Below the pieces are notes generated by a model that was given only the letters and a program-made list of their open reading frames with translations, did no database searches and was not told where the DNA came from. A DNA stretch of 64,000 bases from Phytoamicus setariae (GTDB lineage: Bacteria > Pseudomonadota > Alphaproteobacteria > Rhizobiales > Rhizobiaceae), in the NCBI RefSeq assembly GCF_016722925.1, contig NZ_JAEQNC010000018.1, forward strand, positions 33,732 through 97,731, read 5' to 3'. Below are positions 56,213-64,000 of this stretch, in pieces; the first letter of the stretch is position 1, and the number at the start of each line of letters is the position of its first letter. A program made the position numbers and the translations under genes.

Positions 56213-56254
56213 ATTTTTTCCTGTCTGTTCGCTATGCGAAAATAACTATGCCGA

Positions 56255-56653
56255 TCAGAAGATCGAGCAAAGCAACTCGCCACCAACGTTCTGTTCGCGA
56301 GCCTGGTGATCAGCCATCACGCCTTTCGGAGTCGAAAGGATGGTGATGCCGAGACCGTTCGCGACCTGCGGAATGGACTTGACCGAGACATAGACCCGGC
56401 GGCCCGGCTTGGAGACGCGGTCGATCTTGCGGATGACCGGAGCGCCTTCGTAGTACTTCAGTTCGATATTGAGCTCGGACTTGCCGTTCTCGAATTCGAC
56501 CTTCGAGTAGCCGCGGATGTAACCTTCAGCCTGGAGTACGTCGAGCACGCGGACACGAAGATTCGATGCCGGAGTGGAAACAGACGACTTGCGGCGAGCA
56601 ACACCGTTGCGGATACGGGTGAGCATATCACCCAATGGATCAGACATGGACAT
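56255..56653 (-). CDS. rpsH: Ribosomal protein S8
   Basis: A 132-residue protein. It begins [17 protein letters not shown], contains [20 protein letters not shown], and ends with [20 protein letters not shown]. The first of two ATG codons is favoured by AAGGAGAG six bases upstream. Confidence 0.97.
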   Translation of the reverse strand: MSMSDPLGDMLTRIRNGVARRKSSVSTPASNLRVRVLDVLQAEGYIRGYSKVEFENGKSELNIELKYYEGAPVIRKIDRVSKPGRRVYVSVKSIPQVANGLGITILSTPKGVMADHQAREQNVGGELLCSIF

Positions 56654-56665
56654 GGTTTGCTCTCC

Positions 56666-56971
56666 TTACCAGCTTGACTTCACAATGCCGGGGATCTGCC
56701 CAAAATTGCCGAGTTGACGCAATGCGATACGCGACATTCCAAGCTTCCGGTAGAAGGCGCGAGGACGGCCAGTAACTTCGCAACGATTGCGAATACGGAC
56801 CTTCGAGCCATTCCGTGGCAGTTCAGCCAGTTTCAGAGTTGCCTTGAACCGGTCTTCGATCGGAAGATTGCGGTCCGAGATGATTGCCTTCAACTTTGCA
56901 CGCTTGTTGGCCTGCTGGGCAACCAATGCACGGCGGCGCTTGTTTTTCTCAACTGCGCTCGTTTTCGCCAT
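56666..56971 (-). CDS. rpsN: Ribosomal protein S14
   Basis: A 101-residue, zinc-independent S14: the C-terminal half [20 protein letters not shown] and IPGIVKSSW are diagnostic. There is no C-x-x-C zinc pair, so this is the long C- form. Twelve bases before rpsH. Confidence 0.97.
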   Translation of the reverse strand: MAKTSAVEKNKRRRALVAQQANKRAKLKAIISDRNLPIEDRFKATLKLAELPRNGSKVRIRNRCEVTGRPRAFYRKLGMSRIALRQLGNFGQIPGIVKSSW

Positions 56972-57004
56972 TTGATAGTTCCTTTTCTACGCTCGTCGTT
57001 ACGG

Positions 57005-57562
57005 TCAGGTACGGAACGGGAAGTTGAACTCTTTCAGCAGAGCCCGAGCTTCGTCGTCGGCCTTAGCCGTCGTGCAAACGATGATGTCCATGCCCCACAT
57101 CTGATCAACCTTGTCGTAGTTGATTTCCGGGAACACGATGTGCTCCTTGATACCCATGGCGAAGTTGCCACGGCCGTCAAAGCTCTTCGGATTCAGGCCG
57201 CGGAAGTCGCGAACGCGCGGAAGCGCGATGTTGACCAGACGATCCATGAATTCATACATGCGGGCGCCGCGGAGTGTTACCTTCGCGCCGATCGGCATGC
57301 CTTCGCGCAGCTTGAAGCCGGCGATGGAGTTACGTGCCTTGGTGATGACAGCCTTCTGGCCAGCAATGGCAGCCAGGTCAGCAGCAGCAACGGTCGGCTT
57401 CTTGGAGTCGGCGGTCGATTCGCCAACGCCCATGTTGATGACGATCTTGTCGACGCGCGGGATCATCATTTCGTTGGCGTAGGAAAACTGCTCCTGCATC
57501 GCCTTGCGAATACGCTCGTAGTATTCCTTCTTGAGCCGCGGCTCGTACTTAGCTTCAGCCAT
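57005..57562 (-). CDS. rplE: Ribosomal protein L5
   Basis: A 185-residue 5S-associated protein: [20 protein letters not shown], the [18 protein letters not shown] segment and [21 protein letters not shown] 57562 overlaps the rplX stop by 8 bases, so translation is coupled. Confidence 0.97.
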   Translation of the reverse strand: MAEAKYEPRLKKEYYERIRKAMQEQFSYANEMMIPRVDKIVINMGVGESTADSKKPTVAAADLAAIAGQKAVITKARNSIAGFKLREGMPIGAKVTLRGARMYEFMDRLVNIALPRVRDFRGLNPKSFDGRGNFAMGIKEHIVFPEINYDKVDQMWGMDIIVCTTAKADDEARALLKEFNFPFRT

Positions 57563-57866
57563 CGATGGACACTCCCGAACGCTTGGCCACACGGACCTTC
57601 TTGTCGCCCTCGATCTTGAAACCGACGCGAGTCGGCTTGCCGTCCTTGGGGTCGGCGACAGCGAGGTTCGAAAGGTGAACCGAGGCTTCTTTGGTGATGA
57701 TACCGGCTTCCTGGGAAGCGGTCTGGCGCTGGTGGCGCTTCACAACGTTGATCCCGCGAACTACGGCGCGATCTTCCTTAGGCATAACCTGAAGGACTTC
57801 GCCGGAGCGGCCCTTGTCCTTGCCAGTCAATACGACGACCTTGTCGCCCTTGCGAATCTTTTGCAT
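57555..57866 (-). CDS. rplX: Ribosomal protein L24
   Basis: A 103-residue KOW-motif protein: [20 protein letters not shown], then [19 protein letters not shown]. Initiates assembly of the large subunit. Its 3' end overlaps rplE. Confidence 0.97.
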   Translation of the reverse strand: MQKIRKGDKVVVLTGKDKGRSGEVLQVMPKEDRAVVRGINVVKRHQRQTASQEAGIITKEASVHLSNLAVADPKDGKPTRVGFKIEGDKKVRVAKRSGVSIDG

Positions 57867-57884
57867 CTCAGTCGTTCCTCTCGA

Positions 57885-58253
57885 TTACAACACTTCAGGA
57901 GCCAGCGAGATGATCTTCATGTGGTTCTTAGCACGAAGTTCACGCGGAACCGGTCCGAAAATACGGGTGCCGATCGGCTCTTTCTTGTTGTCGATGAGAA
58001 CAGCTGCGTTGCTGTCGAAGCGGATAACGCTTCCGTCCGGACGGCGGATGTCCTTTGCGGTACGAACCACAACGGCCTTCATCACATCGCCCTTCTTCAC
58101 GCGGCCGCGCGGGATGGCTTCCTTGATCGAGACGACGATAACATCGCCGATCGATGCGTATTTACGCTTGGAGCCGCCCAGCACCTTGATGCACATGACA
58201 CGACGTGCGCCGGAATTGTCCGCCACGTCGAGGTTTGTTTGCATCTGAATCAT
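57885..58253 (-). CDS. rplN: Ribosomal protein L14
   Basis: A 122-residue protein starting [20 protein letters not shown], with [20 protein letters not shown]. It is the first gene of the classical spc operon; a 204-base gap with a hairpin separates it from rpsQ. Confidence 0.98.
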   Translation of the reverse strand: MIQMQTNLDVADNSGARRVMCIKVLGGSKRKYASIGDVIVVSIKEAIPRGRVKKGDVMKAVVVRTAKDIRRPDGSVIRFDSNAAVLIDNKKEPIGTRIFGPVPRELRAKNHMKIISLAPEVL

Positions 58254-58395
58254 GTCAGGTCGCCTTCTTGTTATGACCGGAGTGGTTGGACAGGTCCTTT
58301 CGGTCCGATCCCCTGATCCGGCTTGTCAATCCAAGTTTCACTGGAATGGGCGCGTCATATACGAAATACGCCCAAAATCAAGTCTAATCTCAAAA

Positions 58396-58427
58396 AGAGT
58401 TCACGCCCGGAGGATAAATCCGGGCGG
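58396..58427 (-). terminator. Hairpin at the S10/spc operon boundary
   Basis: On the minus strand an 8-bp stem CGCCCGGA / TCCGGGCG with a 7-base loop is followed, after about 8 bases, by CTTTTTGAG. It lies in the gap between rpsQ and rplN. Confidence 0.55.
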
Positions 58428-58457
58428 GGCCTCATTTTCGCTGCGACTGATTACGGC

Positions 58458-58694
58458 TCAAGAATGAACCGTGACCACCCGCCAGCGCTTGTCCTTGGAG
58501 ATCGGTGCGCATTCCTCGATGGAAACGACATCACCGGTCTTTACCTGGTTCTGCTCGTCGTGAGCCTTGTACTTCTTGGAACGGCGAACCGTCTTTTGAA
58601 GCAAGGGATGGGCGAAGCGACGTTCGACGCGGACCACTACGGTCTTGTCGTTCTTGTCGCTGACGACGGTGCCCTGCAGAATGCGTTTCGGCAT
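58458..58694 (-). CDS. rpsQ: Ribosomal protein S17
   Basis: A 78-residue OB-fold protein: [20 protein letters not shown] and [20 protein letters not shown]. The last gene of the S10 operon equivalent. Confidence 0.97.
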   Translation of the reverse strand: MPKRILQGTVVSDKNDKTVVVRVERRFAHPLLQKTVRRSKKYKAHDEQNQVKTGDVVSIEECAPISKDKRWRVVTVHS

Positions 58695-58706
58695 TTCTTA
58701 AATCCT

Positions 58707-58907
58707 TCAAGCCTTTGCGTCGGCCGCCTTCTGGCGGGCGATCGTTTTGATCCGGGCAATGTCCTTGCGAACTTCATTGAAGCGGGCGGTCTTTTCGAGC
58801 TGACCGGTCGCCTTCTGGAAGCGCAGGTTGAACTGCTCCTTCTTAAGCTTGGCAAGTTCGTCATTCAGTTGGTCGGCACTCAGTGCGCGAACATCAGAAG
58901 CTTTCAT
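58707..58907 (-). CDS. rpmC: Ribosomal protein L29
   Basis: A 66-residue helical hairpin at the exit tunnel: [20 protein letters not shown], then [21 protein letters not shown] 58907 is preferred over a GTG at 58916 because it has AAGGAGTG upstream at good spacing. Confidence 0.97.
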   Translation of the reverse strand: MKASDVRALSADQLNDELAKLKKEQFNLRFQKATGQLEKTARFNEVRKDIARIKTIARQKAADAKA

Positions 58908-58919
58908 TTCAATCACTCC

Positions 58920-59333
58920 TTACTCGGCAATGCGTTGAATGAAACGCGTCTTGACCGAGAGCTTGGCGGCGCCCAGGCGAAGGGCTTCGCGGGCAAGCTC
59001 TTCGCTCACGCCGTCGATTTCGAACATCACGCGACCGGGCTTTACCCGAGCTGCCCAATATTCGACGGAGCCTTTGCCCTTACCCATACGCACTTCAGTC
59101 GGCTTGGCAGTGACCGGAACGTCCGGGAACACCCGGATCCAGACGCGGCCTGCGCGCTTCATGTGACGAGTAATCGCGCGGCGGGCCGCTTCGATTTCGC
59201 GGGCATTCACCCGGTTTGGTTCCTGGGCCTTTAGGCCATATTCACCGAAAGCGAGGTCAAAACCACCCTTGGCAACACCATGGATGCGGCCCTTGAACTG
59301 CTTGCGGAACTTCGTTTTCTTTGGCTGCAACAT
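58920..59333 (-). CDS. rplP: Ribosomal protein L16
   Basis: A 137-residue protein: [40 protein letters not shown], and [20 protein letters not shown]. Twelve bases before rpmC. Confidence 0.98.
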   Translation of the reverse strand: MLQPKKTKFRKQFKGRIHGVAKGGFDLAFGEYGLKAQEPNRVNAREIEAARRAITRHMKRAGRVWIRVFPDVPVTAKPTEVRMGKGKGSVEYWAARVKPGRVMFEIDGVSEELAREALRLGAAKLSVKTRFIQRIAE

Positions 59334-59364
59334 TTTTTATTCTCCGAAGTGCCTTACGCGCTAA

Positions 59365-60075
59365 TCACGCGTTGTCGCGGCGACGGTTGGTGTTGCCGCC
59401 CTGGTTGTCACCTTCGACAGCACGACGCTCGGAAGCCATCGGATCGTGTTCAAGGATTTCGCCCTTGAAGATCCAGACCTTGATGCCGCACACGCCAAAA
59501 GCGGTGTGAGCTTCTGCAACGCCGTAATCAATATCGGCACGCAGGGTGTGAAGCGGCACGCGGCCTTCACGGTACCATTCGCTACGGGCGATTTCGGCAC
59601 CGCCGAGACGACCGGCGCAGGTGATCTTGATGCCTTCGGCGCCAAGACGCATAGCCGACTGAACAGCACGCTTCATCGCACGACGGAATGCAACGCGGCG
59701 CTCGAGCTGCTGGGCAATGCCCTGTGCAACCAGCGTCGAGTCAATTTCCGGCTTGCGCACTTCAACGATGTTGAGGTGCGTTTCGGAATTGGTCATCTCC
59801 GAAACCTTCTTGCGAAGCTTCTCGATGTCCGCGCCCTTCTTGCCGATGATCAGGCCCGGGCGAGCCGAGTGGATCGTCACGCGGCACTTCTTGTGCGGAC
59901 GCTCGATGACCACCTTGGCAATGCCGGCAGCCTTGAGCTCGTCCATGAGATACTTGCGGATCGCAAGGTCTTCATGAAGAAGCTGGCCGTATTCAGCGTT
60001 GTCGGCGAACCAGCGGCTGTCCCATGTACGGTTGATGCCGAGACGGAAACCGACTGGATTAATTTTCTGGCCCAT
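59365..60075 (-). CDS. rpsC: Ribosomal protein S3
   Basis: A 236-residue protein at the mRNA entry site, with the KH domain [20 protein letters not shown] and the C-terminal [20 protein letters not shown]. The C-terminal 20 residues are a polar tail. Its start overlaps the rplV stop by one base. Confidence 0.97.
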   Translation of the reverse strand: MGQKINPVGFRLGINRTWDSRWFADNAEYGQLLHEDLAIRKYLMDELKAAGIAKVVIERPHKKCRVTIHSARPGLIIGKKGADIEKLRKKVSEMTNSETHLNIVEVRKPEIDSTLVAQGIAQQLERRVAFRRAMKRAVQSAMRLGAEGIKITCAGRLGGAEIARSEWYREGRVPLHTLRADIDYGVAEAHTAFGVCGIKVWIFKGEILEHDPMASERRAVEGDNQGGNTNRRRDNA

Positions 60076-60464
60076 TATGCAGCCTCCCCTTCTTCGGCGA
60101 CTTCGCGAACAACGATCGTCAGATGCGAGAACGGACGTTCGATACGCGATGCACGGCCGCGGCCACGAGCGTGGAAACGCTTCATGACGATGGACTTGCC
60201 TACGTAAGCCTCCGCAACGACCAGCGAATCAACATCGAGATCGTGGTTGTTTTCGGCGTTGGCGATTGCCGATTCAAGCGTCTTCTTGACGGTTTCGGCG
60301 ATACGCTTGCGCGAGAACTCGAGTTCAGCGAGAGCCTTGTCTACCTTCATGCCGCGGATAAGTGCCGCGACCAGGTTGAGCTTCTGCGGGCTGACACGGA
60401 TCGTGCGGGCCACAGCCTGCGCTTCGTTGTCCTTGAGCCGGCGTTCTGTTTTAGCCTTGCCCAT
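60075..60464 (-). CDS. rplV: Ribosomal protein L22
   Basis: A 129-residue exit-tunnel protein: [20 protein letters not shown], the [20 protein letters not shown] segment and [23 protein letters not shown] 60464 ([10 protein letters not shown]) was chosen over a longer open frame that runs through rpsS. Confidence 0.97.
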   Translation of the reverse strand: MGKAKTERRLKDNEAQAVARTIRVSPQKLNLVAALIRGMKVDKALAELEFSRKRIAETVKKTLESAIANAENNHDLDVDSLVVAEAYVGKSIVMKRFHARGRGRASRIERPFSHLTIVVREVAEEGEAA

Positions 60465-60466
60465 GA

Positions 60467-60745
60467 TTACTTCCTCTTCGCCTTTTTGTCCGCGCCGTGA
60501 CCGTAGTAGGTACGGGTGGGAGAAAATTCGCCGAACTTGTGTCCGACCATCTCTTCCGAAACCGACACGGGGACGTGCTTGTTGCCGTTGTAGACGCCAA
60601 ACGTCAGGCCGACAAACTGCGGAAGAATTGTGGAGCGACGGCTCCACATCTTGATTACTTCATTTCGGCCGCCTGCGCGCACCTTCTCAGCTTTCTTGAG
60701 AAGATATCCGTCAACAAACGGGCCTTTCCATACTGAACGAGCCAT
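60467..60745 (-). CDS. rpsS: Ribosomal protein S19
   Basis: A 92-residue protein: [20 protein letters not shown], with [20 protein letters not shown] and [20 protein letters not shown]. Two bases before rplV. Confidence 0.98.
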   Translation of the reverse strand: MARSVWKGPFVDGYLLKKAEKVRAGGRNEVIKMWSRRSTILPQFVGLTFGVYNGNKHVPVSVSEEMVGHKFGEFSPTRTYYGHGADKKAKRK

Positions 60746-60764
60746 TAATGACTTCCTCTCTCAA

Positions 60765-61595
60765 TTAGCGCTGGTGACGGGAGCGCATGATGAACTTGTT
60801 GGTCGACTTGTTCGACCGGGTGCGCTTGCCCTTCGTCGGCTTGCCCCAAGGGGTAACCGGATGGCGACCACCAGAAGTGCGGCCTTCACCACCACCGTGC
60901 GGGTGGTCGACCGGGTTCATGGCAACACCGCGAACATGCGGGCGCTTGCCCTTCCAGATCGAACGACCGGCCTTGCCGTCGTTGATGTTGCCGTGGTCCG
61001 GGTTGGAAACCGCACCGATCGTTGCCAGGCAAAGGCCCGAAACGAGGCGCTGTTCGCCAGAGTTCAGGCGAAGGATCGCCATGCCCTGGTCACGACCAAC
61101 CAGCTGTACGTAGGTACCAGCCGAACGAGCCATCTGGCCGCCCTTGCCAGGCTTCATTTCCACGTTGTGGACGATGGAGCCGACCGGGATCATCTGCAGC
61201 GGCATTGCGTTGCCAGGCTTGACGTCCGCGCCCTTTTCAGAAGCGATGACCTTGTCGCCGGCAGCAAGGCGCTGCGGAGCCAGGATGTAGCTGAGCTCGC
61301 CGTCATCGTACTTGATGAGCGCGATGAACGCGGTGCGGTTCGGGTCGTATTCCAGACGTTCTACCGTCGCCTCGACGTCGAACTTGCGACGCTTGAAATC
61401 GACGAGGCGGTAGGAGCGCTTGTGACCACCACCCTGGTAGCGTGCTGTGACGCGGCCCAGGTTGTTGCGACCACCCTTGGAGTGAAGACCTTCGGTCAGC
61501 GCCTTGACGGGCTTACCCTTATGCAGGCCGGAGCGGTCCACGATAACCAGCTGACGCAGGCTCGGGGTTACCGGATTGAATTTTTTCAATGCCAT
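60765..61595 (-). CDS. rplB: Ribosomal protein L2
   Basis: A 276-residue peptidyl-transferase-centre protein. The C-terminal [20 protein letters not shown] contains the conserved histidine, and it starts [20 protein letters not shown]. Follows rplW by 11 bases. Confidence 0.98.
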   Translation of the reverse strand: MALKKFNPVTPSLRQLVIVDRSGLHKGKPVKALTEGLHSKGGRNNLGRVTARYQGGGHKRSYRLVDFKRRKFDVEATVERLEYDPNRTAFIALIKYDDGELSYILAPQRLAAGDKVIASEKGADVKPGNAMPLQMIPVGSIVHNVEMKPGKGGQMARSAGTYVQLVGRDQGMAILRLNSGEQRLVSGLCLATIGAVSNPDHGNINDGKAGRSIWKGKRPHVRGVAMNPVDHPHGGGEGRTSGGRHPVTPWGKPTKGKRTRSNKSTNKFIMRSRHQR

Positions 61596-61606
61596 TGTCT
61601 TTATCC

Positions 61607-61900
61607 TCAGAGACCAGTGGTCACATCGAGCGTCTGGCCATCAACCAGAGTCACGATGGCCTTCTTGACGTCCTGCTGCTTGCCAATCGTTGTCTTGAAA
61701 CGCTTGGTCTTGCCCTTGCGGACGAGCGTGTTGACGGCCTTGACCTTCACGCCAAACAGAGCTTCGACAGCAGCCTTGATTTCAGGCTTCGAGGCGTCCT
61801 TGGCGACGTTGAACACGACCTGATTGTTTTCAGAAACCAGGGTGGACTTTTCGGTGATCGCAGGGGTGCGGATCACGTCGTAGTGGCGAAGATCAGTCAT
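61607..61900 (-). CDS. rplW: Ribosomal protein L23
   Basis: A 97-residue protein at the exit tunnel, docking signal recognition particle and trigger factor: [20 protein letters not shown] and [20 protein letters not shown]. Its start overlaps the rplD stop by 4 bases. Confidence 0.97.
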   Translation of the reverse strand: MTDLRHYDVIRTPAITEKSTLVSENNQVVFNVAKDASKPEIKAAVEALFGVKVKAVNTLVRKGKTKRFKTTIGKQQDVKKAIVTLVDGQTLDVTTGL

Positions 61901-62517
61901 TTGAACCGCTCCTCCAGAGCTTCCACTGCTGCCTTGGAAAGCACGAGCTTCTTGCGGCGCAGAATGTCATAAACGTTGATGCCCTGAACCGGCAGCACGT
62001 CCACATTCGGGATGTTCTGGGCGGCGAGCTTGAAGTTGCCATCCAGTTCGGCACCGCCGATGAACAGCACGTTCGTCAGGCCGAGACCGCTCAGCGCACC
62101 GACCAGTTCCTTGGTCTTTGCTTCAGAAGCGACCAGGTTGTCGATGATGATCAGCTCTTCAGCCTTCAGCTTTGCGGAAAGCGCGTGACGCAGGGCCAGA
62201 GCGCGGATCTTCTTGGGAAGATCATGTGCGTGGCTGCGGGTCACCGGACCGTGCGCACGGCCACCGCCGCGGAACTGAGGAGCACGAGCGGAATGGTGAC
62301 GGGCGCGGCCGGTACCCTTCTGCTTGTACATCTTCTTGCCGGTGCGGGAGATTTCGGCGCGGGTCTTGGTCTGGTGCGTGCCCTGCTGCTTCTTGGCGAG
62401 CTGGTAACGGACCATGCGGGCAATGATGTCTTCGCGCGGATCGAGGCCAAAAACGGCTTCCGACACGGAGAGCTTGCCGGCATCTTTGCCTTCAAGTGTT
62501 TTTACAGTGAGATCCAT
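61897..62517 (-). CDS. rplD: Ribosomal protein L4
   Basis: A 206-residue protein: the extended loop [20 protein letters not shown] and [20 protein letters not shown] are diagnostic. In E. coli L4 also represses its own S10 operon; whether that holds here cannot be seen. Confidence 0.97.
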   Translation of the reverse strand: MDLTVKTLEGKDAGKLSVSEAVFGLDPREDIIARMVRYQLAKKQQGTHQTKTRAEISRTGKKMYKQKGTGRARHHSARAPQFRGGGRAHGPVTRSHAHDLPKKIRALALRHALSAKLKAEELIIIDNLVASEAKTKELVGALSGLGLTNVLFIGGAELDGNFKLAAQNIPNVDVLPVQGINVYDILRRKKLVLSKAAVEALEERFK

Positions 62518-62529
62518 GACAGGGCCCTC

Positions 62530-63210
62530 TTACTTCGCTGCGCGGACGCCAGCCGGACGCGGTGCGTCAGCCGGGGTACCCGCCTTTACGGCGTCACGGA
62601 CGATGATCCAGGAGCCCTTGGAACCGGGGACGGCACCACGGACCAGGATGAGGCCGCGATCGTCATCGGTCGACACAACTTCGAGGTTCTGGGTGGTGAC
62701 GCGGGTCTGACCCATGTGACCTGCCATCTTCTTGTTCTTGAAGACCTTGCCCGGATCCTGACGGTTACCGGTAGAACCATGCGAACGGTGGGACACGGAA
62801 ACACCGTGCGTGGCGCGCAGACCGCCGAAATTGTGGCGCTTCATGGCGCCGGCAAAACCCTTACCGATCGAAGTGCCCGTCACGTCGACCAGCTGGCCGG
62901 CGATGAAGTGGCTGGCAGCAATTTCGGTGCCGACATCGATAAGATTTTCTGCGGTGACACGGAATTCGGCAAGCTTCGCCTTCGGCTCGACCTGCGCGAG
63001 AGCAAAAGTGCCGCGCGAAGCCTTCGAGACGTTCTTGACCTTGGCAACACCGGCGCCGAGCTGGACAGCGGTATAGCCGTTCTTTTCTTCCGTACGCTGG
63101 GCCACCACCTGGCAGTTTTCCATGCGCAAAACTGTTACGGGAACATGCTCACCAGCATCTGTATAGATGCGGGTCATTCCCACTTTCTGTGCAATTACAC
63201 CTGAACGCAT
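62530..63210 (-). CDS. rplC: Ribosomal protein L3
   Basis: A 226-residue protein: [40 protein letters not shown] and [20 protein letters not shown]. The C-terminal extension ([15 protein letters not shown]) is longer than in E. coli. A 156-base gap separates it from rpsJ. Confidence 0.97.
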   Translation of the reverse strand: MRSGVIAQKVGMTRIYTDAGEHVPVTVLRMENCQVVAQRTEEKNGYTAVQLGAGVAKVKNVSKASRGTFALAQVEPKAKLAEFRVTAENLIDVGTEIAASHFIAGQLVDVTGTSIGKGFAGAMKRHNFGGLRATHGVSVSHRSHGSTGNRQDPGKVFKNKKMAGHMGQTRVTTQNLEVVSTDDDRGLILVRGAVPGSKGSWIIVRDAVKAGTPADAPRPAGVRAAK

Positions 63211-63366
63211 TGGTTCATTCCTCTTAGAAGTCCATCAGGGGCGAACCCCTTCGTGCCTCTTGTTTAAGGATTCCGTCCGGCTCTCTAATGCCTTCTGGTT
63301 TCCCGTTCCTGGAAGCCGTTGGCGGAACGCCACGTACCTTCCTTGTTATTTCGGCTTTCGCCGGAC

Positions 63367-63675
63367 TTAGAGCTTGATTTCTACGTCGACGCCTGCGGCC
63401 AAATCGAGCTTCATCAGCGCGTCAACCGTTTGCGGTGTCGGATCGACAATGTCAAGAAGGCGCTTGTGTGTGCGCATCTCAAATTGTTCGCGGCTCTTCT
63501 TGTCCACGTGCGGCGAGCGGTTCACGGTGAAACGCTCGATGCGGGTCGGAAGCGGCACCGGGCCGCGGACCTGTGCGCCCGTACGCTTCGCTGTGGAAAC
63601 GATTTCGCGCGTGGAGGCATCGAGGATCCGGTGATCAAACGCCTTCAGGCGGATGCGGATATTCTGGCCGTTCAT
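63367..63675 (-). CDS. rpsJ: Ribosomal protein S10
   Basis: A 102-residue protein, also NusE in antitermination complexes: [20 protein letters not shown], then [20 protein letters not shown]. First gene of the S10 operon; tuf lies immediately upstream. Confidence 0.98.
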   Translation of the reverse strand: MNGQNIRIRLKAFDHRILDASTREIVSTAKRTGAQVRGPVPLPTRIERFTVNRSPHVDKKSREQFEMRTHKRLLDIVDPTPQTVDALMKLDLAAGVDVEIKL

Positions 63676-63738
63676 TCGACTAGTCCTTGCTGTCATGTCC
63701 GCTTACCGGACACTGTTCTTGTTTCTTCGAAAGCAGCA

Positions 63739-63760
63739 GGCAGGGGCCGAAACCCCTGCC
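63739..63760 (-). terminator. Hairpin between tuf and rpsJ
   Basis: An 8-bp stem GGCAGGGG / CCCCTGCC with a 6-base loop lies 18 bases after the tuf stop. The minus-strand 3' flank (TGCTGCTTTCG) is only weakly T-rich, so partial termination or attenuation is possible. Confidence 0.45.
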
Positions 63761-63777
63761 CTTGCTCTAACGATCGA

Positions 63778-64000
<223 letters not shown>

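Overview
The window is a chromosomal segment of an alphaproteobacterium of the order Hyphomicrobiales, most likely Rhizobiaceae or a close relative. The evidence is the GC-rich, alphaproteobacterial coding style, a BTLCP-type transglutaminase-like protease, a DUF1489 protein, a class I PHA synthase close to hom and an aminotransferase, and a ribosomal cluster with the classical gene order but with adk placed between secY and rpsM. I see no insertion sequences, prophage genes, CRISPR arrays or rRNA. This looks like core chromosome with a few accessory insertions.

Left part (1-19.7 kb). A truncated DUF192 gene and a double cold-shock-domain gene lie next to glyoxalase I, a lipoprotein with an M15/YcbK-like domain, and two identical tRNA-Glu(UUC) genes, each with its own promoter. 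A small signalling island follows: a soluble globin-coupled chemoreceptor, a Crp/Fnr-family regulator and a PAS-GGDEF-EAL protein. The chemoreceptor and the GGDEF-EAL gene are both preceded by nearly the same 22-bp palindrome. Next come recJ, hom, a class I aminotransferase, a LysE exporter and a small lipoprotein on the minus strand. phaC, map, radC and an old-yellow-enzyme gene follow on the plus strand.

Middle part (19.7-48.7 kb). pyrG, secG and tpiA lie on the minus strand. Divergent from tpiA is a secreted caspase-like/Sel1 protein with a small exported partner. An exported alpha/beta hydrolase, parE, a tandem PilZ protein, the BTLCP protease behind an AT-rich repeat-bearing upstream region, a DD-carboxypeptidase with a SPOR domain, sdaA, several membrane proteins, a MerR regulator with a dyad inside its own promoter, mgtE, a Spy-like protein with a two-component system, a formyltransferase-like protein and glutathione-dependent formaldehyde dehydrogenase follow. 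A 734-residue protein that appears to join a GT29 (sialyltransferase)-like domain to a polysaccharide pyruvyltransferase-like domain is the most unusual gene.

Right part (48.8-64 kb). This is one continuous minus-strand ribosomal super-cluster, read from right to left: tuf (partial), rpsJ, rplC, rplD, rplW, rplB, rpsS, rplV, rpsC, rplP, rpmC, rpsQ, rplN, rplX, rplE, rpsN, rpsH, rplF, rplR, rpsE, rpmD, rplO, secY, adk, rpsM, rpsK, rpoA, rplQ. It corresponds to the S10, spc and alpha operons. Several terminator-like hairpins lie inside it (rpsQ/rplN, rplO/secY, rpsM/rpsK), and a strong one follows rplQ, suggesting internal segmentation of expression.

All functional calls rest on reading motifs by eye. 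No database search was run. Many genes have an in-frame alternative start, and starts were chosen by ribosome-binding site and family alignment.
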